Source: Acidovorax sp. 106 | GTDB taxonomy: Bacteria > Pseudomonadota > Gammaproteobacteria > Burkholderiales > Burkholderiaceae_C | Assembly (NCBI RefSeq): GCF_003663825.1 | Contig: NZ_RCCC01000001.1 | Coordinates: forward strand, 124,001-188,000 | Reading direction: 5' to 3' | Length of the DNA stretch: 64,000 nucleotides | Part shown: one piece after another, positions 37,494-47,082 of the stretch | How the letters are laid out: the number at the start of each line of letters is the position of its first letter | How positions within the stretch are numbered: the stretch's first letter is position 1 | The notes under the pieces: generated by a model | Told to the model about the DNA's origin: nothing | Seen by the model: the letters and a program-made list of their open reading frames with translations, nothing else | Databases searched by the model: none | Position numbers and translations under genes: made by a program

Positions 37494-38459
37494 TCAGCCA
37501 CCGTAGCGGCCCGGCACAATGCCAAAGCGCTCTCGGAAATGGCGAGCAAAATGCCCGGCCCTGGTGTAGCCCACCGACAGCGCGGCCGCCTTGACCTGCT
37601 GGCCCTCGATCAGCGCGCAGCGCGCGGCCTCAAGGCGCAGCGCTTTGACATAGCTGTAGACACCGCAGCCGAAAATCTGACTGAATGCCAGCTTCAGGCG
37701 CGAGCCGGACAAGCCGACCTCGCGCGCAATTTCGTTGACACCGGGCGGATCCTGCAGCCGGTTTGCCAACCGCGATGCCGCATCTAACGCCCTTTCGATT
37801 TCGATAGGTGCCAGCTTGCAACTGGCCGGTGTGCGGCGCTGGGCCTCTACGCGAGCAAACAGGTATTCCGACAGCAACTCCAGCACCATGGATTCACGGC
37901 GCAAGCGCTGCATGCTGGTCTGTCCCTGCTGGTTGACCAAAAGGCGGGCGTGACCGAGCATAGCCGGCGGCATGCCACCGACCTCGATCAGGGGCACATC
38001 GCTGCCTTCGACCGCGCTGACCCAGGCATTGGGCAACGACAGCTGCCAGGTTTCGGCCCAGGCCAGAACGAACTCGCGCGAGACCGACAGGTCCAGGGCA
38101 GCCAGCCGATGGCATTGCGACAGTTCGGTCGTCCAGCGCGCCTGCGGCAAAAACCAAGCAAACGCGGCACCAGCCCCGCCACGTAGTGAAGGCAGCGGTG
38201 ACTCGGACTCAGCGCCGAGTTGCCCATCGACCACAAAGCATAGATTCACCAGACAGCTGGGCTGCTCAGAGGCAATGCGCGTGGGCCTGTGCAGGCTGCC
38301 CTGCGTCACACCCAGCAGCAAGCCGTCATCCAGCGCACACAGCCGCGTCGCGCCCTGTCCCATGTGCGATGGCCAGTGCATCACGTCGTCCTGGGACAAC
38401 GAATGCGGATCGGGCATGTCGATCTCCATGAGATCCCCGGCGGTGCGTCGCACTTGCAT
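37494..38459 (-). CDS. AraC-family regulator of the siderophore locus (PchR/YbtA-like)
   Basis: A 321-residue AraC/XylS regulator. The C-terminal DNA-binding region (about 215-321) includes VNEIAREVGLSGSRLKLAF and a second helix-turn-helix, VKAAALSVGYTRAGHFARHF. Size and layout match the siderophore-responsive activators PchR and YbtA, which sense the ferric siderophore and switch on receptor and synthase genes. A near-perfect Fur box ends 31 bases before the annotated start. A second ATG at 38429 has GGGGA just upstream and could be the true start. As the first gene of a tandem AraC pair, it probably couples iron limitation to expression of the receptor and operon. Confidence 0.88.
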   Translation of the reverse strand: MQVRRTAGDLMEIDMPDPHSLSQDDVMHWPSHMGQGATRLCALDDGLLLGVTQGSLHRPTRIASEQPSCLVNLCFVVDGQLGAESESPLPSLRGGAGAAFAWFLPQARWTTELSQCHRLAALDLSVSREFVLAWAETWQLSLPNAWVSAVEGSDVPLIEVGGMPPAMLGHARLLVNQQGQTSMQRLRRESMVLELLSEYLFARVEAQRRTPASCKLAPIEIERALDAASRLANRLQDPPGVNEIAREVGLSGSRLKLAFSQIFGCGVYSYVKALRLEAARCALIEGQQVKAAALSVGYTRAGHFARHFRERFGIVPGRYGG

Positions 38460-38489
38460 CTTCTGTCAATCTGTCAGCGACATCAGTAT

Positions 38490-38504
38490 TGAGAATGATT
38501 CTCT
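38490..38504 (-). promoter_or_regulatory. Fur box upstream of the AraC regulator pair
   Basis: The plus strand reads TGAGAATGATTCTCT, which matches the 7-1-7 Fur consensus TGAGAAT-N-ATTCTCA in 13 of 14 arm bases. It lies in AT-rich DNA 31 bases upstream of the AraC start, as expected for iron-repressed control. Confidence 0.75.
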
Positions 38505-38555
38505 ATCAATAATACCAAAACTCGCTGCGGCCGCAGGATGCAAGTCCGGGACGAC

Positions 38556-38660
38556 GCCCCGCTGGCAGGCCCGGGTGAGGTATCGACAGCCGCCATGCCG
38601 ATGCCAGAAGCATCCATGGACGAACAGCGCCGCCCTGTATTTCGGAAATACCGAGTCGGG
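38556..38660 (-). pseudogene. Remnant of a Vsr very-short-patch-repair endonuclease gene
   Basis: A stretch of about 35 codons on the minus strand encodes FPKYRAALFVHGCFWHRH followed by GCRY. This is the core of Vsr, the T:G mismatch nicking endonuclease, whose family motif is YR-A-x-FVHGCFWH-H-x-C. A complete Vsr has about 130-150 residues. Here the N-terminal half and everything after GCRY are absent or scrambled; an open frame extends from 38765 to 38466, but its other parts do not resemble Vsr. It lies between the AraC pair and guaA. Vsr normally accompanies a cytosine methylase, and none is seen in the window. I read it as debris of a mobile or restriction-modification segment. Confidence 0.65.
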
Positions 38661-38754
38661 AGAGACCGATTTGGTCTCGATAGTAAACAAGAAGGTCTTA
38701 ATCCGGCCTCCGGTTTCTACCGTCACCTCTACCGTCAATCCGTTTCGCTGCCCG

Positions 38755-38836
38755 GCGATAGTCACCGATAGCTGTCGTGACGTATTTCCTTTTAAATCAA
38801 TACGTTACGTCGGATTTTCGATAAGTAGCGATAGTC
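38755..38836. repeat. Short direct and inverted repeats beside the guaA 3' end
   Basis: GCGATAGTC occurs twice, at 38755-38763 and 38828-38836. Between the copies is an imperfect inverted repeat, GTGACGTATT (38777-38786) and AATACGTTAC (38799-38808), matching in 9 of 10 bases. The DNA is clearly more AT-rich than both sides. Such a cluster 17 bases from the guaA stop could be recombinase binding sites or a terminator relic. No function is proven. Confidence 0.35.
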
Positions 38837-38852
38837 CCCGAAGGACCTGATT

Positions 38853-40469
38853 TCACTCCCACTCAATCGTCGCTGGCGGCTTGCTGCTCACGTCATACGT
38901 CACACGGTTGATGCCGCGCACTTCGTTGATGATGCGGCCCGACACCTTCTTGAGCAGCGCGTAAGGCAACTCTGCCCAGTCGGCGGTCATGAAGTCGCTG
39001 GTCTGCACGGCGCGCAGGGCCACCACGTAGTCGTAGGTGCGGCCGTCGCCCATCACGCCCACGCTCTTGACGGGCAGGAAGACGGTGAAAGCCTGGCTGG
39101 TGAGGTCGTACCAGGTCTTTCCGGTGGCTTCGTCTTTGAAGTTGCGCAGCTCTTCGATGAAGATGGCATCGGCGCGGCGCAGCAGGTCGGCGTATTCCTT
39201 CTTGACCTCGCCCAGGATGCGCACGCCCAGGCCGGGGCCGGGGAAGGGGTGGCGGTAGACCATGTCGGGCGGCAGCCCCAGGGCCACGCCCAGTTCGCGC
39301 ACTTCGTCTTTGAACAGGTCGCGCAGGGGCTCCAGCAGCTTGAGGCCCAGTTGCTCGGGCAGGCCACCCACGTTGTGGTGGCTCTTGATGGTGACGGCCT
39401 TCTTGCTCTTGGCGCCGCCGGATTCGATGACGTCGGGATAGATCGTGCCCTGGGCCAGGAAAGTGGCCCCCTTGGCGCCATTGCCTGCCGCCTTGAGCTT
39501 GGCAGCCTCGGCCTTGAACACATCCACAAACAGGCCACCGATGATCTTGCGTTTTTGCTCGGGCTCGTTCACCCCGGCCAGCTTGCCCAGGAAGAGGTCG
39601 CTAGCATCCACGCGGATGACCTTGGCGTGCAGCTTGCCCTCGAACATGTCCATGACCATGTCGCCCTCGTTCAAGCGCAGCAGGCCATGGTCCACAAACA
39701 CGCAGGTCAACTGGTCGCCAATGGCGCGGTGGATCAGCGCTGCGGCCACGGACGAATCCACACCGCCCGACAGGCCCAGGATCACTTCTTCGTCACCGAC
39801 CTGCTCGCGGATCTTCTGGACGGCTTCTTCGATGTAGTCGCCCATGATCCAGTCAGCACGCGTGCCGCAGATGCCCAACACGAAGCGCTCCAGCAGCGCC
39901 TTGCCCTGCACCGTGTGCGTGACTTCGGGGTGGAACTGCACGGCGTAGTAACGGCGGCTCTCGTCGGCCATGCCTGCGATGGGGCACGAAGGTGTGGAGC
40001 ACATCACCTTGAAGCCTGGGGGCAAGGCGGTCACCTTGTCGCCGTGGCTCATCCACACCTTCAGCATGCCGTGGCCTTCGGCCGTGGCGAAGTCCTCAAT
40101 ACCCTTGAGCAGCTCAGTGTGGCCGTGCGCGCGCACTTCGGCATAGCCGAATTCGCGGGTGTTGGAGCCTTCGACCTTGCCGCCCAGCTGCTGGGCCATG
40201 GTCTGCATGCCGTAGCAAATGCCTAGCACCGGAATGCCGAGTTCAAACACCGCATCCGGAGCCTTGTCATCCACCTCGTACACGCTGGCGTGGCTGCCCG
40301 ACAGGATCACGCCCTTGAGCGAGCCGTCCTTGGCGTAGTCGCGCACCCATTCGTCAGTCACATCGCAAGGGTGCACTTCACAGTACACGTTGGCCTCGCG
40401 CACGCGGCGGGCAATGAGCTGGGTGACTTGCGAGCCGAAATCGAGGATGAGGATTTTCTGGTGTTGCAT
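38853..40469 (-). CDS. guaA: GMP synthase (glutamine-hydrolysing)
   Basis: A 538-residue enzyme that converts XMP to GMP using ATP and glutamine, the last step of guanine nucleotide synthesis. The N-terminal class I glutamine amidotransferase domain has the nucleophile Cys85 in GICYGMQT and the His-x-Glu of VQFHPEVTH. The ATP-pyrophosphatase domain has [10 protein letters not shown] near residue 233, and the C terminus ends TIEWE, as in most GuaA proteins. The start is fixed by similarity to the family N terminus (ILILDFGSQ). It lies 12 bases after the toxin gene and shares direction with guaB. The 3' end is a known integration site for genomic islands. Confidence 0.98.
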   Translation of the reverse strand: MQHQKILILDFGSQVTQLIARRVREANVYCEVHPCDVTDEWVRDYAKDGSLKGVILSGSHASVYEVDDKAPDAVFELGIPVLGICYGMQTMAQQLGGKVEGSNTREFGYAEVRAHGHTELLKGIEDFATAEGHGMLKVWMSHGDKVTALPPGFKVMCSTPSCPIAGMADESRRYYAVQFHPEVTHTVQGKALLERFVLGICGTRADWIMGDYIEEAVQKIREQVGDEEVILGLSGGVDSSVAAALIHRAIGDQLTCVFVDHGLLRLNEGDMVMDMFEGKLHAKVIRVDASDLFLGKLAGVNEPEQKRKIIGGLFVDVFKAEAAKLKAAGNGAKGATFLAQGTIYPDVIESGGAKSKKAVTIKSHHNVGGLPEQLGLKLLEPLRDLFKDEVRELGVALGLPPDMVYRHPFPGPGLGVRILGEVKKEYADLLRRADAIFIEELRNFKDEATGKTWYDLTSQAFTVFLPVKSVGVMGDGRTYDYVVALRAVQTSDFMTADWAELPYALLKKVSGRIINEVRGINRVTYDVSSKPPATIEWE

Positions 40470-40481
40470 GGTGGTGTTCCG

Positions 40482-40916
40482 TCAAAGGCGGGAGAGGTCA
40501 AGAAGGGGGACACCGCTGCGCTGAGCGGCAGCGATCTGTTGGGGATCAAAGGTGGCCAGTGGCAGGCGCAACGAGCGGGCCAGCCACAGGTATGCCGCAT
40601 CGAAAGTAGGCAGGCAGGTCTCCAGCGCCACATCCAGAACGGCCTTGTGCTGCGCGGGGGCCAGCTCGTGCAGCTCCACACGGTGGCGAATGGCTTCGAG
40701 CACGCTCCACAGGCCCTCGACGGATGCGGCGGGGATACGCCCACTGTTCACACCGCTGGCGAGGATGTTGTGGCACTCCCAGTGCCAGAGGTTGGGCGCC
40801 TGGGGCTCTACCTCATCGCGGCGGATCAGGGTGTACAGCCGGCGCGTGTGGTCGCTGGCGGCATCAGGCAACAGCCAGGCGGCGGTGACAGATGCATCGA
40901 GCACGAAAGCGGTCAT
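40482..40916 (-). CDS. PIN-domain toxin (VapC-like ribonuclease)
   Basis: A 144-residue PIN-domain protein. The expected acidic residues are present: Asp in FVLDASV near the N terminus, Glu in WHWECHNIL, and Asp in TFDAAYLWLA and LATFDPQ. PIN toxins of toxin-antitoxin pairs cleave RNA with divalent metal bound by these residues. The start overlaps the stop of the antitoxin gene as ATGA (40913-40916), the usual antitoxin-first order. The pair is inserted between guaB and guaA. Confidence 0.9.
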   Translation of the reverse strand: MTAFVLDASVTAAWLLPDAASDHTRRLYTLIRRDEVEPQAPNLWHWECHNILASGVNSGRIPAASVEGLWSVLEAIRHRVELHELAPAQHKAVLDVALETCLPTFDAAYLWLARSLRLPLATFDPQQIAAAQRSGVPLLDLSRL

Positions 40917-41170
40917 GCGGCGCTCCGCCCTGTGTGGCGCAGAGCCTCCACCATCGACGACTCGGCAGGCTGGATGCTGGCATGCAGTGCGTCCATCTGG
41001 CCCAGCTCGCGGGCAATCTGCTCGTCCGAGATGACGGGACGGCGGCGTACAGGCAGCATGCGCACCACCTCTTTGCCGTGGCGAGTGATGCGCACCTCCT
41101 CGCCCTGCTCGACCAACTCGATCAAGGCAGAGAACCGGGTTTTCGCTTCGTAGATGCCGACGGACTGCAT
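40913..41170 (-). CDS. Phd/YefM-family antitoxin
   Basis: An 85-residue protein. The N-terminal half (EAKTRFSALIELVEQGEEV, then RITRHGKEVVRMLP) is the DNA-binding fold of Phd/YefM antitoxins. The C-terminal half would wrap and silence the PIN toxin encoded immediately downstream with a 4-base overlap. Repeats upstream at 41180-41250 are probably its operator, as these antitoxins usually repress their own promoter. Both genes read in the same direction as guaB and guaA. Confidence 0.9.
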   Translation of the reverse strand: MQSVGIYEAKTRFSALIELVEQGEEVRITRHGKEVVRMLPVRRRPVISDEQIARELGQMDALHASIQPAESSMVEALRHTGRSAA

Positions 41171-41179
41171 AAGTAAAAA

Positions 41180-41250
41180 AGTCTGGCCTGAATGGTGAAT
41201 TCAGACCAGACTATATCAGTCTGACCAGATCTTTTCAATCTAGTCAGATT
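41180..41250 (-). promoter_or_regulatory. Probable operator of the toxin-antitoxin pair
   Basis: AGTCTGGCCTGA (41180-41191) and TCAGACCAGACT (41201-41212) form an inverted repeat matching in 11 of 12 bases. Related words follow: TCAGTCTGACCAGAT from 41217 and TAGTCAGATT near 41241. The set lies between the antitoxin start and the end of guaB, in AT-rich DNA. It fits cooperative binding by a Phd/YefM-type repressor. Confidence 0.6.
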
Positions 41251-41264
41251 AGAAGCACCAAAGA

Positions 41265-42875
<1,611 letters not shown>

Positions 42876-42889
42876 CTAAACTCATCGCC

Positions 42890-43417
42890 ATGAAAATGCA
42901 CAAGCTTCTCCTGCTGGCCGTGGCCTGCACTTGGGCACTGGGCGCCGCCGCTCAGTGGCAGTGGATCGACAAAGACGGCCGCAAGGTGTTCAGCGACCGC
43001 CCACCTCCGTCCGACATCCCCGCCAAGAGCATCCTGAAGCAACCCGGCGGGTCCGCTGCAGTGCGCATTGCGCCAGACGCTGGCGCCGCAGCGTCCGGAG
43101 CCGACGATGCCGCACCGGCCACGGCAGCCAAGGCACCTACCAAGCCCGCCAGCGCAGGCAAGGACAAAGAGCTGGAAGAGAAAAAAGCCCAGGCAGAGGC
43201 CGCCGAAGCCGCCAAGAAAAAGGCCGAAGAAGAGAAGCTGGCGCGCGCCAAGGCGGAAAACTGCACACGCGCCCGCCGCGCCAAGGCCGACTTGGAGACG
43301 GGCCGCCCCACCATGCAGGTCAATGCCCAGGGCGAGCGTGTCTTTATGGACGAAGCCAGTCGCAACGCTGAAATCAAGCGTGCCAGCGACATCATGGCAA
43401 CGGACTGCGCACGCTAG
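42890..43417 (+). CDS. DUF4124-containing exported protein
   Basis: A 175-residue protein with a signal peptide (KLLLLAVACTWALGAAA, cleavage near residue 21). A short DUF4124 motif follows directly: QWQWIDKDGRKVFSDRPPP. The middle is Ala/Lys/Glu-rich and likely helical or coiled (KKAQAEAAEAAKKKAEEEK). The C-terminal segment has two cysteines, in ENCTRARRA and TDCAR, that could pair. DUF4124 proteins are common periplasmic proteins in this group, with no settled function. It is transcribed divergently from guaB. Confidence 0.85.
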   Translation: MKMHKLLLLAVACTWALGAAAQWQWIDKDGRKVFSDRPPPSDIPAKSILKQPGGSAAVRIAPDAGAAASGADDAAPATAAKAPTKPASAGKDKELEEKKAQAEAAEAAKKKAEEEKLARAKAENCTRARRAKADLETGRPTMQVNAQGERVFMDEASRNAEIKRASDIMATDCAR

Positions 43418-43478
43418 TGCGCTGCTGACCCCAGCGCCGCGCAGCTAGACAAGGCTGCGGCTCTAGCTTCGGCTTTGT

Positions 43479-43856
43479 TCAATACCCGGCCTTGGCACCT
43501 TGGCGTTTACTGGCAAAGAGCCCGGTGCTGCGGGCGCCCTGTTTGGCAAAACGCTCGCGCCTGGCGACCTTGGGGTCCACTTTCAGAGGGCGGTACAGCT
43601 CCACCCGGTCCAAGTCTTGCAGCACCGTCTCTGGGGCCGCAGACCGACCCCATACACCGATCAGCCCCCTATTCCCTTCTTCACACCCTACAGACAGTGC
43701 AGCGCCCTGTCCGCAGGCCTTGAGGGCATCGGCCACGGTAGCCCCCTGGGGTAAGCTCAATTGCCACTGCTGCGTCTGACGGGGTGCCGTGCACGCCACC
43801 AGCACAATCCTGAGCGGCTGCATTGCGCCGCCACTCTTGGTGGGCGGCTCATCCAT
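43479..43856 (-). CDS. rnfH: RnfH-family ubiquitin-like protein
   Basis: A 125-residue protein of the RnfH (UPF0125) family, with a beta-grasp fold. The core reads LRIVLVACTAP, LPQGATVADALKACG, and IGVWGRSAAPETVLQDLDRVELYRPL, then the family C-terminal segment DPKVARRERF. The function is unknown; the family is frequent next to ratA and smpB, as here. The start at 43856 overlaps the ratA stop and has GGAGCAGG upstream. An internal ATG at 43823 would give the more usual N terminus and cannot be excluded. Confidence 0.85.
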   Translation of the reverse strand: MDEPPTKSGGAMQPLRIVLVACTAPRQTQQWQLSLPQGATVADALKACGQGAALSVGCEEGNRGLIGVWGRSAAPETVLQDLDRVELYRPLKVDPKVARRERFAKQGARSTGLFASKRQGAKAGY

Positions 43857-44289
43857 ACACCTGCTCCGCACGCTTGACGAAGGCATCCACCATGGTGGCA
43901 GCAATGCGGTCAAACACGGGGCCCACCAACGCGGCCAGTGCCATGCTGCTAAAGCCATAGTTCAACTGCAACTCTACCTTGCACGCCCGCTGGCTGCCAT
44001 CGCCCACAGGCAAAAAGCGCCAATCCCCCTCCAATTGCGAGAACGGGCCTTTCACCAAATGCATCTGTACCCTCTGGCCAGAGACGTGGGTGTTGCGGGT
44101 CACAAAGGTCTGGCGAATCCCGCCCAGGGCGATGCCCACTTCGGCTGTCATCCCACCCTCCACATGCTCCAGCACCCGGGCCCGGTCGCACCAAGGGAGA
44201 AATTCAGGGTACTGCTCCACGCCAGTGACCAAGGCAAACATTTCTTCGGGGGAATACCAGATGAGGACAGACTTTTGAACGGTTTTCAT
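43849..44289 (-). CDS. ratA: RatA-family SRPBCC protein
   Basis: A 146-residue START/SRPBCC-fold protein. Typical segments are YSPEEMFALVTGVEQYPEFLPWC at 12-34, here cited in part as VTGVEQYPEFLPWC, and FDRIAATMVDAFVKRAEQVY at the C terminus. The bacterial family is called RatA in E. coli and is related to mitochondrial Coq10, a coenzyme Q-binding protein. A toxin role has been proposed but is disputed. The start at 44289 (MKTVQKSV) fits the family; an upstream Met does not. It is divergent from smpB, a widely conserved pairing. Confidence 0.92.
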   Translation of the reverse strand: MKTVQKSVLIWYSPEEMFALVTGVEQYPEFLPWCDRARVLEHVEGGMTAEVGIALGGIRQTFVTRNTHVSGQRVQMHLVKGPFSQLEGDWRFLPVGDGSQRACKVELQLNYGFSSMALAALVGPVFDRIAATMVDAFVKRAEQVYG

Positions 44290-44424
44290 GCAAACAGGAC
44301 CGCTACACACAGCATGATGGCTGGCGGGTGCAAGGGGTCAGAGGAAATTAGAATCGCAGCTGCGAGACAGCGACAATTGTAGGGAGGCCTTTTATCTTCC
44401 GGTTTGCGTCTTATCTAATTCCTC

Positions 44425-44898
44425 ATGGCCAAAAAACCCGATCCATCGTCCCGCATCGCTGACAACAAGAAAGCGGCTTTCAACTACTTCTTTGAAGAAC
44501 GCCACGAGGCAGGCATGGTGCTGCACGGCTGGGAGGTCAAGGCGCTGCGCGAGGGCAAAGTGCAACTGACCGATGGCTACGTGCTCATCCGCGAAGGCGA
44601 GCTGTACCTGCTGGGCTGCCTGATCCAGGCGCTGAAGACGGCCTCCACCCATGTGAACCCAGAGTCGGCACGCACCAAAAAGCTGCTGCTCAAAAAAGAC
44701 GATATCAAACGCTTGATCAGCAAGGTCGAGCAAAAGGGCTACACCCTCGTCCCCCTGAACCTGCACTGGAAGAACGGGTTTGTGAAATGCGAAATCGCCT
44801 TGGCCAAGGGCAAGGCCGAACATGACAAGCGCGACACCATCAAAGACCGCGAGGGCAAACGAGAGGTGGAGCGGGCCATGAAAAGCCGCAACCGCTGA
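44425..44898 (+). CDS. smpB: tmRNA-binding protein SmpB
   Basis: A 157-residue protein that binds tmRNA and brings it to stalled ribosomes for trans-translation. It shows the family signature of an N-terminal beta-barrel ([43 protein letters not shown]) and the basic C-terminal tail that enters the mRNA channel ([20 protein letters not shown]). Length is normal. The gene is divergent from ratA and ends in a strong bidirectional terminator. The upstream sequence has no clear Shine-Dalgarno. Confidence 0.97.
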   Translation: MAKKPDPSSRIADNKKAAFNYFFEERHEAGMVLHGWEVKALREGKVQLTDGYVLIREGELYLLGCLIQALKTASTHVNPESARTKKLLLKKDDIKRLISKVEQKGYTLVPLNLHWKNGFVKCEIALAKGKAEHDKRDTIKDREGKREVERAMKSRNR

Positions 44899-44923
44899 CC
44901 CTTTCAGCCGGTCAGCCCACAGT

Positions 44924-44950
44924 AAAAAGCCGCTCGCCGAGCGGCTTTTT
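44924..44950. terminator. Bidirectional rho-independent terminator
   Basis: A 12-bp perfect stem (AAAAAGCCGCTC and GAGCGGCTTTTT) with a 3-base loop lies between the convergent smpB and hydrolase genes. The run of T on each strand lets it stop transcription from both sides. Confidence 0.9.
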
Positions 44951-44981
44951 CATGCCAACGCAAGCTGTACCGCGCCAAAAA

Positions 44982-46088
44982 TCAGGCCAAGTTGGCAAGC
45001 GGGTGCGCATGCGCCGGCCAAGGGCTGGCAAAGAACGGCGTCACCATTTCAGGCGTCACGTCTTCAATTCGGCCGGGGTTCCACTGCGGGGCGTGGTCCT
45101 TGTCTACCGCCAGGGCGCGGATACCTTCCACGGTTTCACTCTGCCCAGGGCGCAGATAGAAGCAGTGGCGCACCATGTCGCGCTCCATGCGCAAATCATC
45201 GGCCAGGCCCATGCCGCGTGCCCGGCGGATCTGCTCCAGCACCACGTGCAGCATCAGCGGCGAGCGCTTGCGCAGCGTGGCCGCCGCAGTGCGCGCCCAA
45301 TCGGTGTCCGCCGCTTCCAGCGCCGTGACAATCGCCCCGACGGTGGACAGCGAGAAATATTGGTCAATTTGAGCTCTAGCGCTTGTGTGATAAGCGCTAG
45401 CAGCTACAAATTTTGAAGCAACAAACGACCGGACCGCCTGCCCGTCGGCAAACGGCTGGCTGCCCAGCGCCTCCCACACGGCGGCTTGCTGGTCTGACGG
45501 CAGACAGCCATCGGCCAACTGGTTCTCGATGGCATCACCCGCGCCAATGGTGTCACCCGTCAGGGCCAACCACTCACCCACGCTGCCGGGGCAGCGACTC
45601 AGAAAGTAGCCACCACCCACATCGGGGAACAGGCCAATCGCCGTCTCAGGCATGGCCATCTTGGTGCGTTCGGTCACCACGCGCAGCGCTGCGCCCTGGC
45701 TGATGCCCATGCCGCCACCCATCACGATGCCGTCCATGAAGGCGATGTAGGGCTTGGCGTAGTTGTGGATCAGGTGGTTGAGCGCGTATTCCTCGGTGAA
45801 AAAATCTTCGAGCTGTGGATTGCCTTGGCTGCCCGCCTGGTGCAAAAAGCGAATGTCACCGCCCGCGCAAAAGGCGCCAAAGGGGCCTTCTTTGTTGCTG
45901 CCCCGGATGGCCACGGCCAGCACCCGGTGGTCTGTCTGCCAGGCCAGCAAAGTACCCATCAGCTCGCGCACCATGCCCAGCGACAGCGCATTCAGCGCCC
46001 GGGGCCGGTTCAAGGTAATGCACCCGACCTGACCGCGCACCTCACTCACCACGTCTTTCGATACTTCCGTCATCACTGTCTCCGTCAT
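44982..46088 (-). CDS. 3-hydroxyisobutyryl-CoA hydrolase (enoyl-CoA hydratase family)
   Basis: A 368-residue crotonase-fold protein. The oxyanion-hole segments are FCAGGDIRFLH and DGIVMGGGMG. MPETAIGLFPDVGGGYFLS carries the Glu and Asp that mark 3-hydroxyisobutyryl-CoA hydrolases of valine breakdown, and the length matches that subfamily rather than hydratases (about 260). The start at 46088 overlaps the EamA stop as ATGA, with GGAAGGAAC upstream; a Met 15 bases earlier is less likely. Residues 226-241 (KFVAASAYHTSARAQI) are encoded by a dispersed palindromic repeat, an odd insertion in an otherwise intact gene. Confidence 0.9.
   Translation of the reverse strand: MTETVMTEVSKDVVSEVRGQVGCITLNRPRALNALSLGMVRELMGTLLAWQTDHRVLAVAIRGSNKEGPFGAFCAGGDIRFLHQAGSQGNPQLEDFFTEEYALNHLIHNYAKPYIAFMDGIVMGGGMGISQGAALRVVTERTKMAMPETAIGLFPDVGGGYFLSRCPGSVGEWLALTGDTIGAGDAIENQLADGCLPSDQQAAVWEALGSQPFADGQAVRSFVASKFVAASAYHTSARAQIDQYFSLSTVGAIVTALEAADTDWARTAAATLRKRSPLMLHVVLEQIRRARGMGLADDLRMERDMVRHCFYLRPGQSETVEGIRALAVDKDHAPQWNPGRIEDVTPEMVTPFFASPWPAHAHPLANLA
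45366..45413. repeat. Dispersed palindromic repeat inside the hydrolase gene
   Basis: The core is a perfect 9-bp inverted repeat, CTAGCGCTT (45376-45384) and AAGCGCTAG (45392-45400), flanked by AGCT words and AAATTT. Related copies are at 49353, 59194 and 62000. It is read in frame and adds about 16 residues to the protein. Confidence 0.75.
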
Positions 46089-46960
46089 TTTTGTTCCTTC
46101 CAACCCAGCATTTCATTCAACACCAAGGCACCAATCACCAGGGCGCCACCAGCCAACACGGCGGGGGCCGGGCGCTCACCCGCGCCCAGCCAGGCCAAGA
46201 GGATGCCAAAGATCACCTCCAGCAGGCCGAGCAAAGCCATCTCAGGCGCCTTCAGCACGCGGCCACAGCGCACCGCCAACACGCAGGGGATGGCCAGTTG
46301 AAACACCCCCAGCAAAGCCAGCAAGAATAAATCATGCGGCGTGGCCTGAAACGGCAGAGCTAACGGCAAAGTGACCAGCACCGACAGCACTGCCCCCACC
46401 AACACCGCAGGCACCAGATCGACGGCGTGACCGTGTCGTTGGGAGTGTTGCACCACTGTCCAGTTGGCAGCGGCTGCCACCGGCACACACAGCGCCACCA
46501 GGGTACCCGACAGCGGCAACCCCGCCATCTGCGAGCCATACATCCAGCCAATGCCCAGCCCGGCCAAGCCAATGGCTGCCCAGGTGCGTGGCGCAATGCG
46601 ATGGCCAATGAACAGGCGCGCAAACAGCGCCGTGAGCAGCGGGCCTGCCGCCATGGTCACCAGCACATTGGCCACAGGCATCAGCATCATGGCCACCATG
46701 AAGGCGGTGAACATCACCGCCCAGCACAGCCCAGACAGCCACAGGGCCGCCCCACCCCTGCGCATCGCCCCAAACACCTCTCGCCCCTGCACAGCGGGCA
46801 ACAGGATCAGCAGACTGAGCAGGGTGAAAAGGCTGCGCCAGAAAGTCACCTCAAAGCTGCGTGCCTGCTCCAGGTGGCGGGTCACCACCCCGGCGATGGA
46901 CCACAGCAGGGTCACAACCACCATGAGGAGCACCGCGCGGGAATGTGTGAGTTTCAACAT
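46085..46960 (-). CDS. EamA/DMT-family membrane transporter
   Basis: A 291-residue inner-membrane protein with about ten hydrophobic segments in two halves, the pattern of EamA (drug/metabolite transporter) carriers. Examples are LLMVVVTLLWSIAGVV at the N terminus and LALLGVFQLAIPCVL in the second repeat. The substrate cannot be read from the sequence. It overlaps the downstream hydrolase gene by four bases, so the two are cotranslated, though no metabolic link is evident. It follows a terminator that separates it from typA. Confidence 0.88.
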   Translation of the reverse strand: MLKLTHSRAVLLMVVVTLLWSIAGVVTRHLEQARSFEVTFWRSLFTLLSLLILLPAVQGREVFGAMRRGGAALWLSGLCWAVMFTAFMVAMMLMPVANVLVTMAAGPLLTALFARLFIGHRIAPRTWAAIGLAGLGIGWMYGSQMAGLPLSGTLVALCVPVAAAANWTVVQHSQRHGHAVDLVPAVLVGAVLSVLVTLPLALPFQATPHDLFLLALLGVFQLAIPCVLAVRCGRVLKAPEMALLGLLEVIFGILLAWLGAGERPAPAVLAGGALVIGALVLNEMLGWKEQK

Positions 46961-46994
46961 GGATCGGTTGTGTCAAACCATCAAATCAAATGAA

Positions 46995-47026
46995 AAAAAG
47001 GGCCGCAGCATGGCTGGGCCCTTTTT
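46995..47026 (-). terminator. Rho-independent terminator after typA
   Basis: AAAAAGGGCC (46995-47004) pairs with GGCCCTTTTT (47017-47026), with a further CAGC/GCTG pairing inside the loop. It lies 57 bases past the typA stop and carries T runs on both strands, so it ends the rimP-to-typA transcript. Confidence 0.85.
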
Positions 47027-47082
47027 CTGCGAGAGCAACGCACACCCGCCAAAGGCTCAGTGCGCGTGCTTCACCGGTCCGC

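Noticed and set aside
1..38459. Salicylate synthase, thiazolinyl imide reductase or MFS exporter of a classical yersiniabactin locus
   Set aside because: No frame in this part encodes a protein of those families; they may lie beyond the left edge.
38466..38765. Intact 99-residue Vsr-like endonuclease gene
   Set aside because: Only the central third resembles Vsr; the N-terminal and C-terminal parts of the enzyme are missing, so it is called a remnant.
38538..38771. Plus-strand 77-codon frame beside guaA
   Set aside because: It overlaps the vsr remnant in antisense, has no recognisable motif and no clear ribosome site.
38853..38900. Integrase gene or tRNA at the guaA junction
   Set aside because: No integrase frame or tRNA cloverleaf can be recognised in the flanking sequence.
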